This document shows positions 6,496 through 14,409 of a stretch of DNA of 19,409 bases, in pieces. The stretch is taken from NCBI GenBank assembly GCA_051005875.1, contig JBPCIX010000048.1, positions 1 to 19,409 on the forward strand, given 5' to 3'. The number at the start of each line of letters is the position of its first letter. Position 1 is the first letter of the stretch. The position numbers and the translations under genes are program-made. This DNA comes from JBPCIX01 sp051005875. GTDB lineage: Bacteria; Actinomycetota; CADDZG01; JAHWKV01. The notes below the pieces were generated by a model. The model was given only the letters and a program-made list of their open reading frames with translations, did not search any database and was not told the origin of the DNA.

Positions 6496-6930
6496 CTAGC
6501 CTTCTTGATCTGCTTGTCGGGGCTCCTCACGGAGTCTGCGCCTGCGACTCCTTAGAGCAAGCGATCCGCCGGCAAGCGCCCCGATCAAGGCCAAGACGAA
6601 GATCCTCAATTCATCCGGTGGACCGCAGCGTGGCTGGCCGCCGTCCAAAAAAGTAACCGACGAGTAAGGGCAAGTGCCTCGGCCACCAAAAATGTCAATA
6701 GCGTATAGAACGGCTGTCGCCGCACCTAGTCCAGCCACTAGCATCCAGGCGGCTGGCTTTCCTTGAACAAGTAATGAGGCGGCCCACGCAGCCCCAAAAA
6801 GGGCGAACGGCAAATACAGGATCGAAGTAACGCCCAAAAGTACGCCCGCAGCGAAGAGGGCGCCGGCCAAAAACCAATCGATCTCGGGCCGCCAAGCCCT
6901 TTCCCCTTTCCAGACGCTACGAATTTCCAA
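6496..6930 (-). CDS. Membrane protein, three to four TM helices
   Basis: This 144-residue protein starts at TTG 6930, with AAGAAG a short distance upstream. Hydrophobic helices are predicted at about 19-35 (WFLAGALFAAGVLLGV), 38-55 (LYLPFALFGAAWAASLL), 62-80 (AWMLVAGLGAATAVLYAID) and 108-125 (LRIFVLALIGALAGGSLAL), followed by an Arg-rich cytoplasmic tail. A loop with two cysteines (GRGTCPYSS ... QPRCGPP) lies outside and could form a disulfide. I do not recognise the family. It is one of several small membrane proteins in the minus-strand block downstream of ftsH. Confidence 0.7.
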   Translation of the reverse strand: MEIRSVWKGERAWRPEIDWFLAGALFAAGVLLGVTSILYLPFALFGAAWAASLLVQGKPAAWMLVAGLGAATAVLYAIDIFGGRGTCPYSSVTFLDGGQPRCGPPDELRIFVLALIGALAGGSLALRSRRRRLREEPRQADQEG

Positions 6931-6955
6931 GTAATTGCTTCTTAACCTATCCTTC

Positions 6956-7192
6956 TCAGACCGTCGTCTTAGGGGTACGGCGCCTAAAGCCGAATCGCAA
7001 GATTCTAATTACCCCGTAAATGAGACCGCCTGCAAGCAGCGCCGTGGCCCAGATGTTCCACGGGGTGGGCAGAACAAGCCCGTAGGCGTAAAGCCATCCT
7101 CCGCCAAACGCGTAGATCAGAATGCCACCGGACACCAGAGCTACGCCTGCCGCAACGATCCGGGCCGTTAGAGCCAATACTTTTCTACCCAT
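6956..7192 (-). CDS. Small two-TM membrane protein
   Basis: This 78-residue protein from ATG 7192 has two hydrophobic helices, about 8-30 (LTARIVAAGVALVSGGILIYAFG) and 44-65 (WNIWATALLAGGLIYGVIRIL), joined by a short aromatic loop (GGWLYAYGLVLPTP), with a basic tail (RFGFRRRTPK). The positive-inside pattern places both termini in the cytoplasm. It is 25 nt upstream of the next membrane protein in the same direction. Function unknown. Confidence 0.65.
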   Translation of the reverse strand: MGRKVLALTARIVAAGVALVSGGILIYAFGGGWLYAYGLVLPTPWNIWATALLAGGLIYGVIRILRFGFRRRTPKTTV

Positions 7193-7254
7193 CTTCAGAG
7201 GTCACGATCGCTGTTTGGGGTGGATGGACGATTTGCTTCATTTGGCACTGCAGG

Positions 7255-7683
7255 CTATCTACCGCCGGCAGGCTTAGGAGTGGTCACATCGCCACCTGTG
7301 GGAGATGCGTCGCCTAGAGGCGTCCCGGGGGTAATTTCTCGGACGATAATTCGACAGGTTTCGTCGAACCCCCACCTGATAACCGGGGCGATCGCCTTAT
7401 CCCCCGAGATCTTCGCTCCGCCCTTTACGGGACCTTTCAACGTGCACTTGCCGCCCGTTTTCTCAGCCTGACCGATGACTGAATTCTTTTGGATTGGCGC
7501 CCTTCTTCCATCTACTTCGGCGAACACCTCGATTTCGGTCCGTCTGTCATCTTGGGCTTCCTCACCAGAAATGGCAGCGGCGGCTATTGCCATTAGTGAG
7601 GCCCAAACAGCCACAATTCCGAATAGCAGCAGTTTCATTTGCCTACTTCTGAAGGGACGACCTGGCTCGACGGCGTTTTCCAT
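7255..7683 (-). CDS. Secreted or membrane-anchored small protein
   Basis: The 142-residue frame starts at ATG 7683, 8 nt after a perfect AGGAGG (an in-frame GTG at 7686 is the other choice). A basic N-terminal extension leads to a single hydrophobic segment (MKLLLFGIVAVWASLMAIAAAA, split here only for reading), which may be a signal peptide or an anchor. The mature part has two cysteines (GKCTLKG and DETCRII), probably disulfide-linked, and a flexible tail (ITPGTPLGDASPTGGDVTTP). A diverged copy of the 3' end of this gene lies at 17311-17381, so a relative once existed elsewhere. Function unknown. Confidence 0.7.
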   Translation of the reverse strand: MENAVEPGRPFRSRQMKLLLFGIVAVWASLMAIAAAAISGEEAQDDRRTEIEVFAEVDGRRAPIQKNSVIGQAEKTGGKCTLKGPVKGGAKISGDKAIAPVIRWGFDETCRIIVREITPGTPLGDASPTGGDVTTPKPAGGR

Positions 7684-7778
7684 CACTACTTCCTCCTAGC
7701 ACATAAATTAAAAATGCATCGGTTGAGACTCATCCTTTTACAACCATGTCGGTGGGCAATCACAGGCTATCTCCGGAG

Positions 7779-8267
7779 CTAAACAGTGCTATTGGCGGCG
7801 ACGCGTCTGAGCAGCAGGGTGATCCCTGTCACCAGCGCAATGGCCCCCAGAAAGGGAAACGAAATCGACAATGGCCACTGGTTGTCGGTCATGCCGACCA
7901 AAAAGTTCCAGCCACCGAAAAACAGTATTGGCCACGACAATACTGAAAGGGCGGCGAGCCAAAAGATTGTTGCCGCCGCGGACCCGTGGCCCTTCCACCG
8001 CAGCATGGTGGCGCAACCTATCGTTGCTCCAGCCCAGGGCAAGACGACAATAAGAGTCAACATGCCGAAAAGGACGCCAAGACCCTGGTGAATACATGCG
8101 AGTCCCGTCCCAACCTCTTCGGTATCGCAGGTTGTGTCGTCTGTCAAAACGACGAACAGCGCCAGCCCAAGGCCAAGCAAGAACCCACCCACGGACCCGG
8201 CCACCGCGTCTCGGTAATGGCGAGATGGCTCATTCGCGCGTAAGCCCTTTTCAGCCCGTAAGCTCAT
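7779..8267 (-). CDS. Membrane protein, four TM helices
   Basis: The frame is open from TTG 8312, but ATG 8267 (162 residues) is a more usual start. Predicted helices: VAGSVGGFLLGLGLALFVVL, then a loop with Cys residues (DDTTCDTEEVGTGLACIHQG), GVLFGMLTLIVVLPWAGATI, AAATIFWLAALSVLSWPILF, and FPFLGAIALVTGITLLL. The cysteine-bearing loop is placed outside. The family is not one I can name. It is part of the co-directional series after ftsH. Confidence 0.7.
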   Translation of the reverse strand: MSLRAEKGLRANEPSRHYRDAVAGSVGGFLLGLGLALFVVLTDDTTCDTEEVGTGLACIHQGLGVLFGMLTLIVVLPWAGATIGCATMLRWKGHGSAAATIFWLAALSVLSWPILFFGGWNFLVGMTDNQWPLSISFPFLGAIALVTGITLLLRRVAANSTV

Positions 8268-8338
8268 TCCGCTAATTTCCGTGGCCCTGGACAAAGCCAG
8301 GGCGGCTGCCAATCGAGCCCTGAGAATCGATCCCGCAA

Positions 8339-8782
8339 CTAACGAAGCCGCTGGATGGCCTTCGCAACAAGTCTCTTGGCCCGTATAAGGCTATCCTGGT
8401 CATCCGGTTCCCCGATCGGTTGGTACCCGATTATCTTTCCGTTTGCCAGCACCCACAGTTGGTTGTGTAAAGGCAGCCAAACAGCCTTTCTTCCGTTCAT
8501 TTCAACCCTCTGACCCCGACCCTCAAGCTTTGGAAATATCTCATCGGCATAAGCAGGGACCACGCCAAGCCAAATCCTGGAAAGGTGGTAAAACTTCGGC
8601 GCATTGGGTTTACCTATGAGTCGGTCGGGGCTGAAGTGTATTATGTTCCGATCGGCGTTGCGGTAGGCGCACGTCGTTACTCCGGGAGCTACGAACCAGT
8701 CGGGATTGAAATCACTGATACCGGCCAGATGTCGATATCCGGTGATTGCCTCTAAATCAGGCTCTGTCAGTAAAGCGCACAC
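8339..8782 (-). CDS. DUF3558-like exported protein, start unclear
   Basis: The first recognisable residues, CALLTEPDLEAITGYR, resemble the CALLT-(x)n-LG opening of DUF3558-type actinobacterial lipoproteins; C-terminal features include GRKAVWLPLHNQLWVLANGK. GTG 8782 is the first ordinary start in frame, but the same frame is open upstream and reads as a signal-like segment (LSGLSICLFLP) with no ATG, GTG or TTG. An ATG at 8892 overlaps the ftsH stop (ATGA) but is in another frame and stops after four codons. A single lost base near 8880 would join the two and give an exported protein coupled to ftsH. Family call is moderate. Confidence 0.6.
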   Translation of the reverse strand: MCALLTEPDLEAITGYRHLAGISDFNPDWFVAPGVTTCAYRNADRNIIHFSPDRLIGKPNAPKFYHLSRIWLGVVPAYADEIFPKLEGRGQRVEMNGRKAVWLPLHNQLWVLANGKIIGYQPIGEPDDQDSLIRAKRLVAKAIQRLR

Positions 8783-8888
8783 CGCCGAGGCGGAACCGTA
8801 ATAAGTAGGAGGAACGGATGGTTGTGATCGGGTCTCTGGCAGGAAAAGACAGATTGACAGGCCTGAAAGGGGCCTGATTATGGCCGTC

Positions 8889-10913
8889 TCATCGGTTGCG
8901 CTCCTGGCTGCGTACGGGCTGTTTTCGCGGAGCTGGGGCTGAACGGGATGTCCGCCCGTTACCGCTCATTTCGTCTCTCGGGGCTTTCGCGCCGGCCAGC
9001 ATATTTGTCAGGGCCTCGCCCTCCAGCGTTTCTTGGTCCTGCAGCGTCGCCGCCATTTGATCCAACTCGGGGCGATTCAGAACCAGTATCTCCTGGGCTC
9101 TTACAGTGGCTCCCTCGATAAGGTTCCTGACCGCGCCGTCAAACGCAGCCAGGGTTTGGCCGGAGATAGCCTCGACTACCCTTGCGTCTGATCCAAGAAA
9201 GCCTCCTTCTGTTGAAAGTACGCGCAGCGGTCCCACGTCTTTGGACATGCCTTGGGTGCCCGCCATTTCCCTGGCGGTGGCATTGGCCCTTTCAAGATCG
9301 TCCTTGGCGGTCGTGGACGTATTTCCGAACACCAACTCCTCGGCCGCCACCCCAGCCATTGCCATCGCCAGGCTGGCTTGCATTTCTCCCGACGTAAGGA
9401 GCACCCGGTCGGCTTGATCGGAGATGGCCGAAGACCCAAGTCCGCGTCCCCTTGCCACGATGGAAACACGCTGCACATCCGAGGGCTGTCCAAGCGCGGC
9501 CGTAACCAGGGCATGTCCGGACTCATGATAAGCAAGTCGTCTGCGCTCCTCTTTGTTCAAAAGCGTTCCGCGTCGCATGGGCCCATGCAACACTCTTTGG
9601 ATAGCCTCGGTAAGCTGCTCGGTCCCAATTTGAGTACCGACCCCTTTCCGTATCGCAAGCAGCGCCGCTTCGTTAATGACGTTGGCGAGGTCCGCCCCGG
9701 TGAACCCAGGCGTTCTGCGGGCGATGTGCTCAAGATCGACGCCTTCTTCCGTAGGCTTGCCCTTTGCATGCAACTCCAGGATTTGAAGCCTCCCGTGAAA
9801 ATCAGGGGTTTCCAGGGTTACATGACGATCGAAGCGACCTGGGCGCAGCAGGGCGGGGTCAAGGATATCGGGGCGGTTGGTTGCGCCCATTAGCACAATA
9901 CCGGCGGTCGTTTCAAAGCCGTCCAGCTCTACAAGCAACTGGTTCACAGTCTGTTCCCGCTCCCCCCCAGTGGAGCCCTCTCCGCCTCGCTTGCGCCCTA
10001 CCGCATCGATCTCGTCAATGAAGACAATTGCCGGGGCCACTTCCTTGACTTGCCGAAACAAGTCGCGAACCCGGGCGGCGCCTACCCCGACCAGTGATTC
10101 GATAAACTCGGCGCCCGAAACGGAAAAGAAGGGTACCCGGGCCTCGCCGGCCACTGCTCGGGCCAACAGAGTTTTCCCGCATCCTGGCGGGCCGAACAAC
10201 AGCACACCCTTTGGCGCGGCGGCGCCGTAAGCCTCGAACTTCTGGGGGTCTTTTAAGTAGTCTGTGACTTCCCTAAGCTCAACGAGCGCCTCCTCCGCTC
10301 CGCCTACGTCGGCAAAGGTCACCCCGGTCGACGGACGATCGTCTTTTTTGCCGCCTTTTTTGCCTTTTTTCCCCATCTTTCCGAAACCCGCGACGTCGGC
10401 CATGGTTGAGTCGCCCCCCTTGGCCACAAATATGATGCCGAACAGGTTGGCCAACACCAGCAAGGGAAACATGACGTTCAGAAGCGATTTGGTAATCGCA
10501 GCGGAGGTCTGTTTGTTGATCTTGACCTTCGCTCCACCTGCCGCCATCCGCTCGATCATTTGTGATGTCGAGACGTCGGACTTCGGATACGAGGCTTGGA
10601 AGCGCCTGACCGGAGGAGCACATGGTGGGCGCTGGGGAACATCCGCCACATCGGTGACGGGACCGGCGGCGCCTCCGCCGGTTGGCTCCCCGATGCATAC
10701 CCTGCCGACTACCACCGCGTCTTCATCCCACAGCTCAGCAAGACGAATCTGTCCTTTGGCGCTGTAGGCGTAGAGTTCATCCAAAGTCATCTCGTTTGCA
10801 ACCGATGGTGTTTTATGGGCGTACACCATTAGGAAGCCGAAAAGGGCCGAGAGCAGGATAAGACTCACCAACAGCAGGCGCAGCGTCTTGGTGTTACCGG
10901 CTTGTTTCTTCAT
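8889..10913 (-). CDS. ftsH: ATP-dependent zinc metalloprotease FtsH
   Basis: This 674-residue membrane-anchored AAA+ protease degrades misfolded and short-lived membrane or cytosolic proteins. It has TM1 (about 11-32), an extracytoplasmic FtsH_ext domain (33-143) with two cysteines (C73, C98), TM2 (145-164) and a Lys/Gly-rich linker (178-192). The AAA module shows Walker A GPPGCGKT (241-248), Walker B IVFIDE (296-301) and the second region of homology with LLRPGRFDR (355-363). The protease has HESGH (463-467) and a likely third zinc ligand in TTAKDDLERA (D539). Two departures: Cys replaces the usual Thr in Walker A, and the pore motif reads SLVGVG instead of MFVGVG, losing the conserved aromatic. 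It is probably an accessory FtsH paralog. Confidence 0.97.
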   Translation of the reverse strand: MKKQAGNTKTLRLLLVSLILLSALFGFLMVYAHKTPSVANEMTLDELYAYSAKGQIRLAELWDEDAVVVGRVCIGEPTGGGAAGPVTDVADVPQRPPCAPPVRRFQASYPKSDVSTSQMIERMAAGGAKVKINKQTSAAITKSLLNVMFPLLVLANLFGIIFVAKGGDSTMADVAGFGKMGKKGKKGGKKDDRPSTGVTFADVGGAEEALVELREVTDYLKDPQKFEAYGAAAPKGVLLFGPPGCGKTLLARAVAGEARVPFFSVSGAEFIESLVGVGAARVRDLFRQVKEVAPAIVFIDEIDAVGRKRGGEGSTGGEREQTVNQLLVELDGFETTAGIVLMGATNRPDILDPALLRPGRFDRHVTLETPDFHGRLQILELHAKGKPTEEGVDLEHIARRTPGFTGADLANVINEAALLAIRKGVGTQIGTEQLTEAIQRVLHGPMRRGTLLNKEERRRLAYHESGHALVTAALGQPSDVQRVSIVARGRGLGSSAISDQADRVLLTSGEMQASLAMAMAGVAAEELVFGNTSTTAKDDLERANATAREMAGTQGMSKDVGPLRVLSTEGGFLGSDARVVEAISGQTLAAFDGAVRNLIEGATVRAQEILVLNRPELDQMAATLQDQETLEGEALTNMLAGAKAPRDEMSGNGRTSRSAPAPRKQPVRSQERNR

Positions 10914-10956
10914 CGTTTCATCGCTGGACTCTCACATTGGTCGTCATAGCCTCTCC

Positions 10957-12697
10957 TTATCGTTGGGCTCTCAGGCGCCGGAGCGTAAGCAGATGCATAG
11001 AATCGTCCTTGGCCTCCTCATGCTGCAGGTACTCAGGTAACGCACCTGCGCCTGAGAGTCGCCGGGTGGCGCCCATAGCCACGGACAATAGGGCGGCCCC
11101 GATAATGACCGCTAGGGTGGTGGCCGGATTGGTCTGCCGAGAGCTGGCGAGCAACTCAGATATTTGAGATTCGTTTTGGTCGATGTATGCCTTTTCAAAC
11201 TGGGATTGCCGCTCCTTTTCCATGGCAGCGCCAATCTGGGGTCCTAACGCCTGGGATTGAGCATGGGATTGAGCATGGGATTGAGCATGGGATTGAGCCT
11301 GAGCCTGCGCTTCGGCCTGGGCTTGGGCTTCGGAGACGGCCGTTTCAAGGCCGGGAACTCCGGGGGCAATCGCGGGGACCACAGCCAGGGCTCGGGATGC
11401 AGCGGTCGCGGCGGAGCCGGCGGCGCTGGGGTCCGGGACGGCGGGGTTGGATGGAAGATTTTGCGGAGTGCTCTTGTCGGCCGCTGTCGCTGCATTCGTG
11501 CCCTGCCCGCCTTTTTCACCCGCGCCTCCGTCATCGTTTTTGATGATGCCGGCCGCGGCACCTTTGAATTTGCCATTGGGGTCGGCATCGGCGACCCTCA
11601 GCAAAAAGGTCTCGTCGCGCTCGGTCAGGGGGTCGCCGCAAACCTCTACGGTGACGGTTTGGCCCCACATCCCCTGGGGGAAAGGTCAAAGTGCCGCTTG
11701 AAGCCAGGTAATCAGTTCCACCTTCCTGGCCGGCCGTGGCGCAGGTCGAACCTTCGGTTGCGGAAGAGGCCGCGGTTGAGTAGTTGACCGTCCGGGAAGT
11801 GCTCCGATTGGTGTCGGTGGTGTCAAGGCTGACCGCGAAAGTCGCTTTCGTTGTGGCGGAGTTTCCTTCGTTTACCGTCACATCGGGGACCTTGCCGCAG
11901 ATTTGGCTCGGAGGCAGCGCCTGGTGGGTGCCGAGCGTTGCTATGCGTCCATCTACTGCGAAGGTTTCGAACGCTTCCCCTATGGCACACGGAAACCAAT
12001 TCCATACTTCCAGGCCCAGAGGATCAGTCGGGTCAATTCCTACCTGCTGCCCTTCCTTGGTCACCAGGGTTCTTTGAAGCGTATCGCGCTCTTCCTGGTC
12101 GTCGAGGAAGGGCAAGTATCTGGCGCCTTCGCGGTAAGTTACTTGGCCAGATGACTTTCGATAGCATGATTCCTGGGTCTTGGGGGCGCCGGTTAAATTG
12201 TCGCAGTCGGGAACAACGTGGTTCGGCGATAGGACAATCAGGCCACCACCTCCATTCACGTAATCGTAAAGTTCCTGCTTGCGCTTTACTAGGGTATCGA
12301 TGTTCAGAGGGGCGCTGGTGGCGCCAACGACGATGACGTCGTATCGACTAAAGTCCACGGACGCCAGGTTTTGATCCGCATCCAGCACTACGTCGGAATA
12401 GGAATAACGCTTGTCGGCAGACCCCTCAGAGTAGGCGTCGGTGTCGTAGACGATTTCCGAGCAACCAGGCGCTCGTATGGGAGTTGGGCAGGGCTGCTCG
12501 TACCCTGCGGTTTCCAGTGCTTTCCCGTCATGACCACCATTTGCTCCGGGAATGAAGGCGATGCGAAGCGGCGTTTGCTGATCCGGAGTCACATAAGAGA
12601 CGGCCGCTAAGACGATCTGATTGTTCGTATCAAGCGGCGCCCCCCGACTGCCGGCGCGATACTGGGCGAAGCTGCATTCCTGCTTCGGAGTCTCGGT
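10957..12697 (-). pseudogene. Calx-beta surface protein with amidotransferase-like N-domain, frameshifted and 5'-truncated
   Basis: The upstream frame has an N-domain (PLRIAFIPGANGGHDGKALE ... YDVIVVGATSAPL ... YDYVNGGGGLIVLSPN) that resembles GATase/ThuA-like folds, then a Calx-beta domain (PDVTVNEGNSATTKATFAVS ... GGTDYLASSGTLTFPPG). The Calx-beta domain resumes in another frame (WGQTVTVEVCGDPLTERDET ... IIKNDD). One extra base in the C/G run near 11672-11680 explains it; 10957-12592 is 545 codons plus one base. Then come a Gln/Ala/Ser-rich stalk, a TM helix (PATTLAVIIGAALLSVAMGA) and a basic tail, so it was a wall- or membrane-anchored protein. GTG 12592 is the only usual start, yet coding sense continues upstream to a stop at 12698-12700, so the 5' end looks lost. 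It precedes ftsH by 43 nt. Confidence 0.7.
11253..11300. repeat. Four tandem 12-bp repeats
   Basis: GGGATTGAGCAT is repeated at 11253, 11265 and 11277, with a fourth copy at 11289 differing by one base. On the minus strand they encode the repeating QSHA residues of the stalk of the Calx-beta protein. In-frame 12-bp units can vary stalk length by slippage without breaking the frame. Confidence 0.85.
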
Positions 12698-12739
12698 TTA
12701 GCCGCCCAGCATGATCATCTCAGCCGCTGCAAACGCATG

Positions 12740-13009
12740 TTAGCCGGCAACGTAACGCTCAATGGCCTCGCGCGCTAGTTCGCTCACGCTGCGGCCTTCG
12801 CGGGCGGCGCGTTCTCTCGCAGCCTCATACAGCCGCGGTGTGGTTCGAAAGCTGACGCGCGGAGACACGCCCTTATGCAAAGAAGGCCTGCCCCGCACAC
12901 GCTCAGGGACTAAGGTCGCTGGGTCGTAGCCGGTCTCGGCCTCAGCTACAAGCTTGTCGAGGACCTCAGGTGTAAGAACGGTCCCCCGCGCTGACTTTAA
13001 AGTTCCCAT
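12740..13009 (-). CDS. RHH-type antitoxin of a BrnT-like module
   Basis: The 89-residue protein starts at ATG 13009, 7 nt after a perfect AGGAGG, which settles the start. The N-terminal half (TPEVLDKLVAEAETGYDPAT) is the toxin-binding type of segment; the C-terminal half (SPRVSFRTTPRLYEAARERA, then REGRSVSELAREAIERYV) is a ribbon-helix-helix DNA-binding domain. Such proteins autoregulate their operon and neutralise the linked toxin. The matching toxin gene just upstream is broken, so this antitoxin now stands alone in function. Confidence 0.85.
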   Translation of the reverse strand: MGTLKSARGTVLTPEVLDKLVAEAETGYDPATLVPERVRGRPSLHKGVSPRVSFRTTPRLYEAARERAAREGRSVSELAREAIERYVAG

Positions 13010-13198
13010 TTCTTTGCCTCCTACAGATGACCTCAAGAGCCTGGCCATCCTCGTCGTCCCCAAGATAGAGCAAGCGGTCGTCTCCCCCGGGGTAGGAGCC
13101 TGGCGCCGATACCGCAATCCACAGTGCTCGACGACGTGGCGACTGCTGCCCCTGGATATCCGACGCTTGGTTGCAGATCGTGCCCACTTCAAATTCAC
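12966..13198 (-). pseudogene. BrnT-like toxin, frameshifted and C-terminally truncated
   Basis: From GTG 13198 one frame reads NLKWARSATKRRISRGSSRH then VVEHCGLRYRRQAPTPG, matching the start of a common small actinobacterial toxin type. Its continuation, GDDRLLYLGDDEDGQALEVI, lies in another frame. One base lost in the CCCCCGGGG run (about 13083-13095) accounts for the break. After LEVI the usual C-terminal part (a VIHAM-like strand and basic helix) is absent; the frame enters the antitoxin gene and stops at 12966. So the toxin is both frameshifted and shortened. The family link is from motif recall; BrnT/DUF4258-like is my best name. Confidence 0.65.
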
Positions 13199-13298
13199 CT
13201 CGCAAACATCATATCTTATTGTCGGACATTAACAGCTCACTTGTCCCAGCCTGCTTTCAGGCGCACAGGTCACTGGGGTATAGTTTTAGGCTCGGTAG

Positions 13299-13307
13299 GT
13301 ATATACT
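13299..13307 (+). promoter_or_regulatory. Leaderless promoter and palindrome before the second vapB
   Basis: GTATATAC (13299-13306) is a perfect palindrome. It overlaps a TATACT -10 box (13302-13307), and the vapB ATG at 13314 lies 7 nt past it, where transcription would start. There is no ribosome site. The arrangement TATACTT-(few nt)-ATGGTT matches the first vapB promoter, suggesting a shared type of operator. Confidence 0.55.
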
Positions 13308-13313
13308 TGAGCT

Positions 13314-13523
13314 ATGGTTCGGCGTACTACGATAGACATTGACGACGAAAGACTGGCTCAGGCCCAGCGCATTCTGGGAACCTCCGGCTTGAAGGACACC
13401 GTTTATGCGGCCTTTGACGAGGTGGTGCGAATCCGCTCTCGCGAGCGACTCTTGGAGAGGCTGCGAACGCAAACGGGGATCGATTCTAACGATGAAGTTC
13501 TCAACCAGTCCAAATCTTGGTAG
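13314..13523 (+). CDS. vapB: VapB-family antitoxin (second vapBC module)
   Basis: This 69-residue antitoxin is of the same subfamily as the first: RRTTIDIDDERLAQAQRILG, then a LKDTVYAAFDEVVRI ribbon-helix-helix-like helix, and a C-terminal toxin-binding tail (NDEVLNQSKSW). It starts at ATG 13314 on a probably leaderless message. The stop overlaps the vapC start by 7 nt. It should inhibit the downstream VapC and repress its own promoter. Confidence 0.88.
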   Translation: MVRRTTIDIDDERLAQAQRILGTSGLKDTVYAAFDEVVRIRSRERLLERLRTQTGIDSNDEVLNQSKSW

Positions 13524-13945
13524 CGACCAGCGGTCTGCGGGTTGCCGACACGAGCGCCTGGCACGCAGCCCGGAATCCATCTGTTATTCCGGCCTGGGAA
13601 CGGGCGCTCCGCGATTCGACGGTCGCAATATGCTCTCAGGTCGAGCTGGAAATTCTGTTCAGCGCGCAAAGCGAGTCTGACTATGTCGGCCTCGCCCAAG
13701 ATCTGGCGACGCTGCCCCATGTTCCCTGCGGCGAAGAGGCTTTCTGGAGGGCGTTGGAAGTCCAGCAACTTTTGGCCCACTCTGGAGCCTTGCACCATCG
13801 CAGCGTGAAAATTGCCGATTTGATTATCGCTGCCGCAGCTGAACATGCCGGACGATCGGTCTGGCACTATGACGAAGACTTCGATCGGATCGCCCGGTTG
13901 ACCGGCCAGGCGACTGAATGGATCGCTCCTCGGGGATCCCTTTAG
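13517..13945 (+). CDS. vapC: VapC-family PIN-domain toxin (second vapBC module)
   Basis: This 142-residue PIN RNase starts at TTG 13517 inside the vapB 3' end. All four acidic positions are present: D11 (VADTSAW), E43 (QVELEILFS), D101 (KIADLIIAAAAEHAG) and D119/D121 (HYDEDFDRIA). It therefore looks catalytically competent, unlike the first VapC with Glu at the first site. The C-terminal GQATEWIAPRGSL is shared with the first module. The complete pair is one of the few undamaged TA modules here. Confidence 0.92.
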   Translation: MVATSGLRVADTSAWHAARNPSVIPAWERALRDSTVAICSQVELEILFSAQSESDYVGLAQDLATLPHVPCGEEAFWRALEVQQLLAHSGALHHRSVKIADLIIAAAAEHAGRSVWHYDEDFDRIARLTGQATEWIAPRGSL

Positions 13946-13971
13946 TAGCTGCCAATAACCACGCGATCATC

Positions 13972-14409
13972 TCAACCGTCGGGATCCTTTTGGGAATGCA
14001 GCGCGGTCAACAATTGTCCGGGGTACATGATCGGCAGGCCTTCGACCTTCACGTCTTCGAAATGACTATCTCGCGTCACCAGCGCTTCAGCGTGCGCCTG
14101 CAACCCGAGAGCTATTAAGTAATCGTCGTCGGGATCGCCTATTACTACCCTCGGCGGGTCTTCAGGGTCGGCGTAGATAAGCCCCCGGTCGCTGAGTTGC
14201 GCGCAAAGAGCCTCCACTTCCAGATCCGTGATGGCATATTTGTTGGCAATCCTTGGTGCAAGAAGAGTCTTTCGTACCTCCTCGACCAAGTGTGGACACC
14301 CGATAATTTCGAGTTCTCCCGCCCACCAAAGTTCCAAAAGCTCAAAGGCCGACCCTGACTTGGCAAGCGTGCCTGCCACGATGCAGTCGGCATCCAGGAC
14401 GATCCTTAC
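13972..14409 (-). pseudogene. PIN-family toxin whose start codon appears lost
   Basis: The frame encodes a complete PIN toxin of the COG1569 type: RIVLDADCIVAGTLAKSGSA (D6), CPHLVEEV (E43/E44), DPDDDYLIALG (D95/D96) and TRDSHF (D114). No ATG, GTG or TTG exists before the first catalytic Asp. The codon that would start it, 14409-14407, is GTA and overlaps the antitoxin stop (TAA 14408-14406). One change, GTGA to GTAA, would remove the toxin start and keep the antitoxin stop. The only downstream start (GTG 14379, 135 residues) omits D6 and the first strand. Weak initiation at GTA cannot be excluded. Confidence 0.7.

Noticed and set aside
9252..9893. 213-codon plus-strand frame inside ftsH
   Set aside because: It is antisense to conserved FtsH AAA and protease motifs and has no motif of its own.
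12740..13945. Integron-like gene cassette array
   Set aside because: Many small TA genes occur, but they point both ways, and I see no integrase or recurrent attC-like sites between them.
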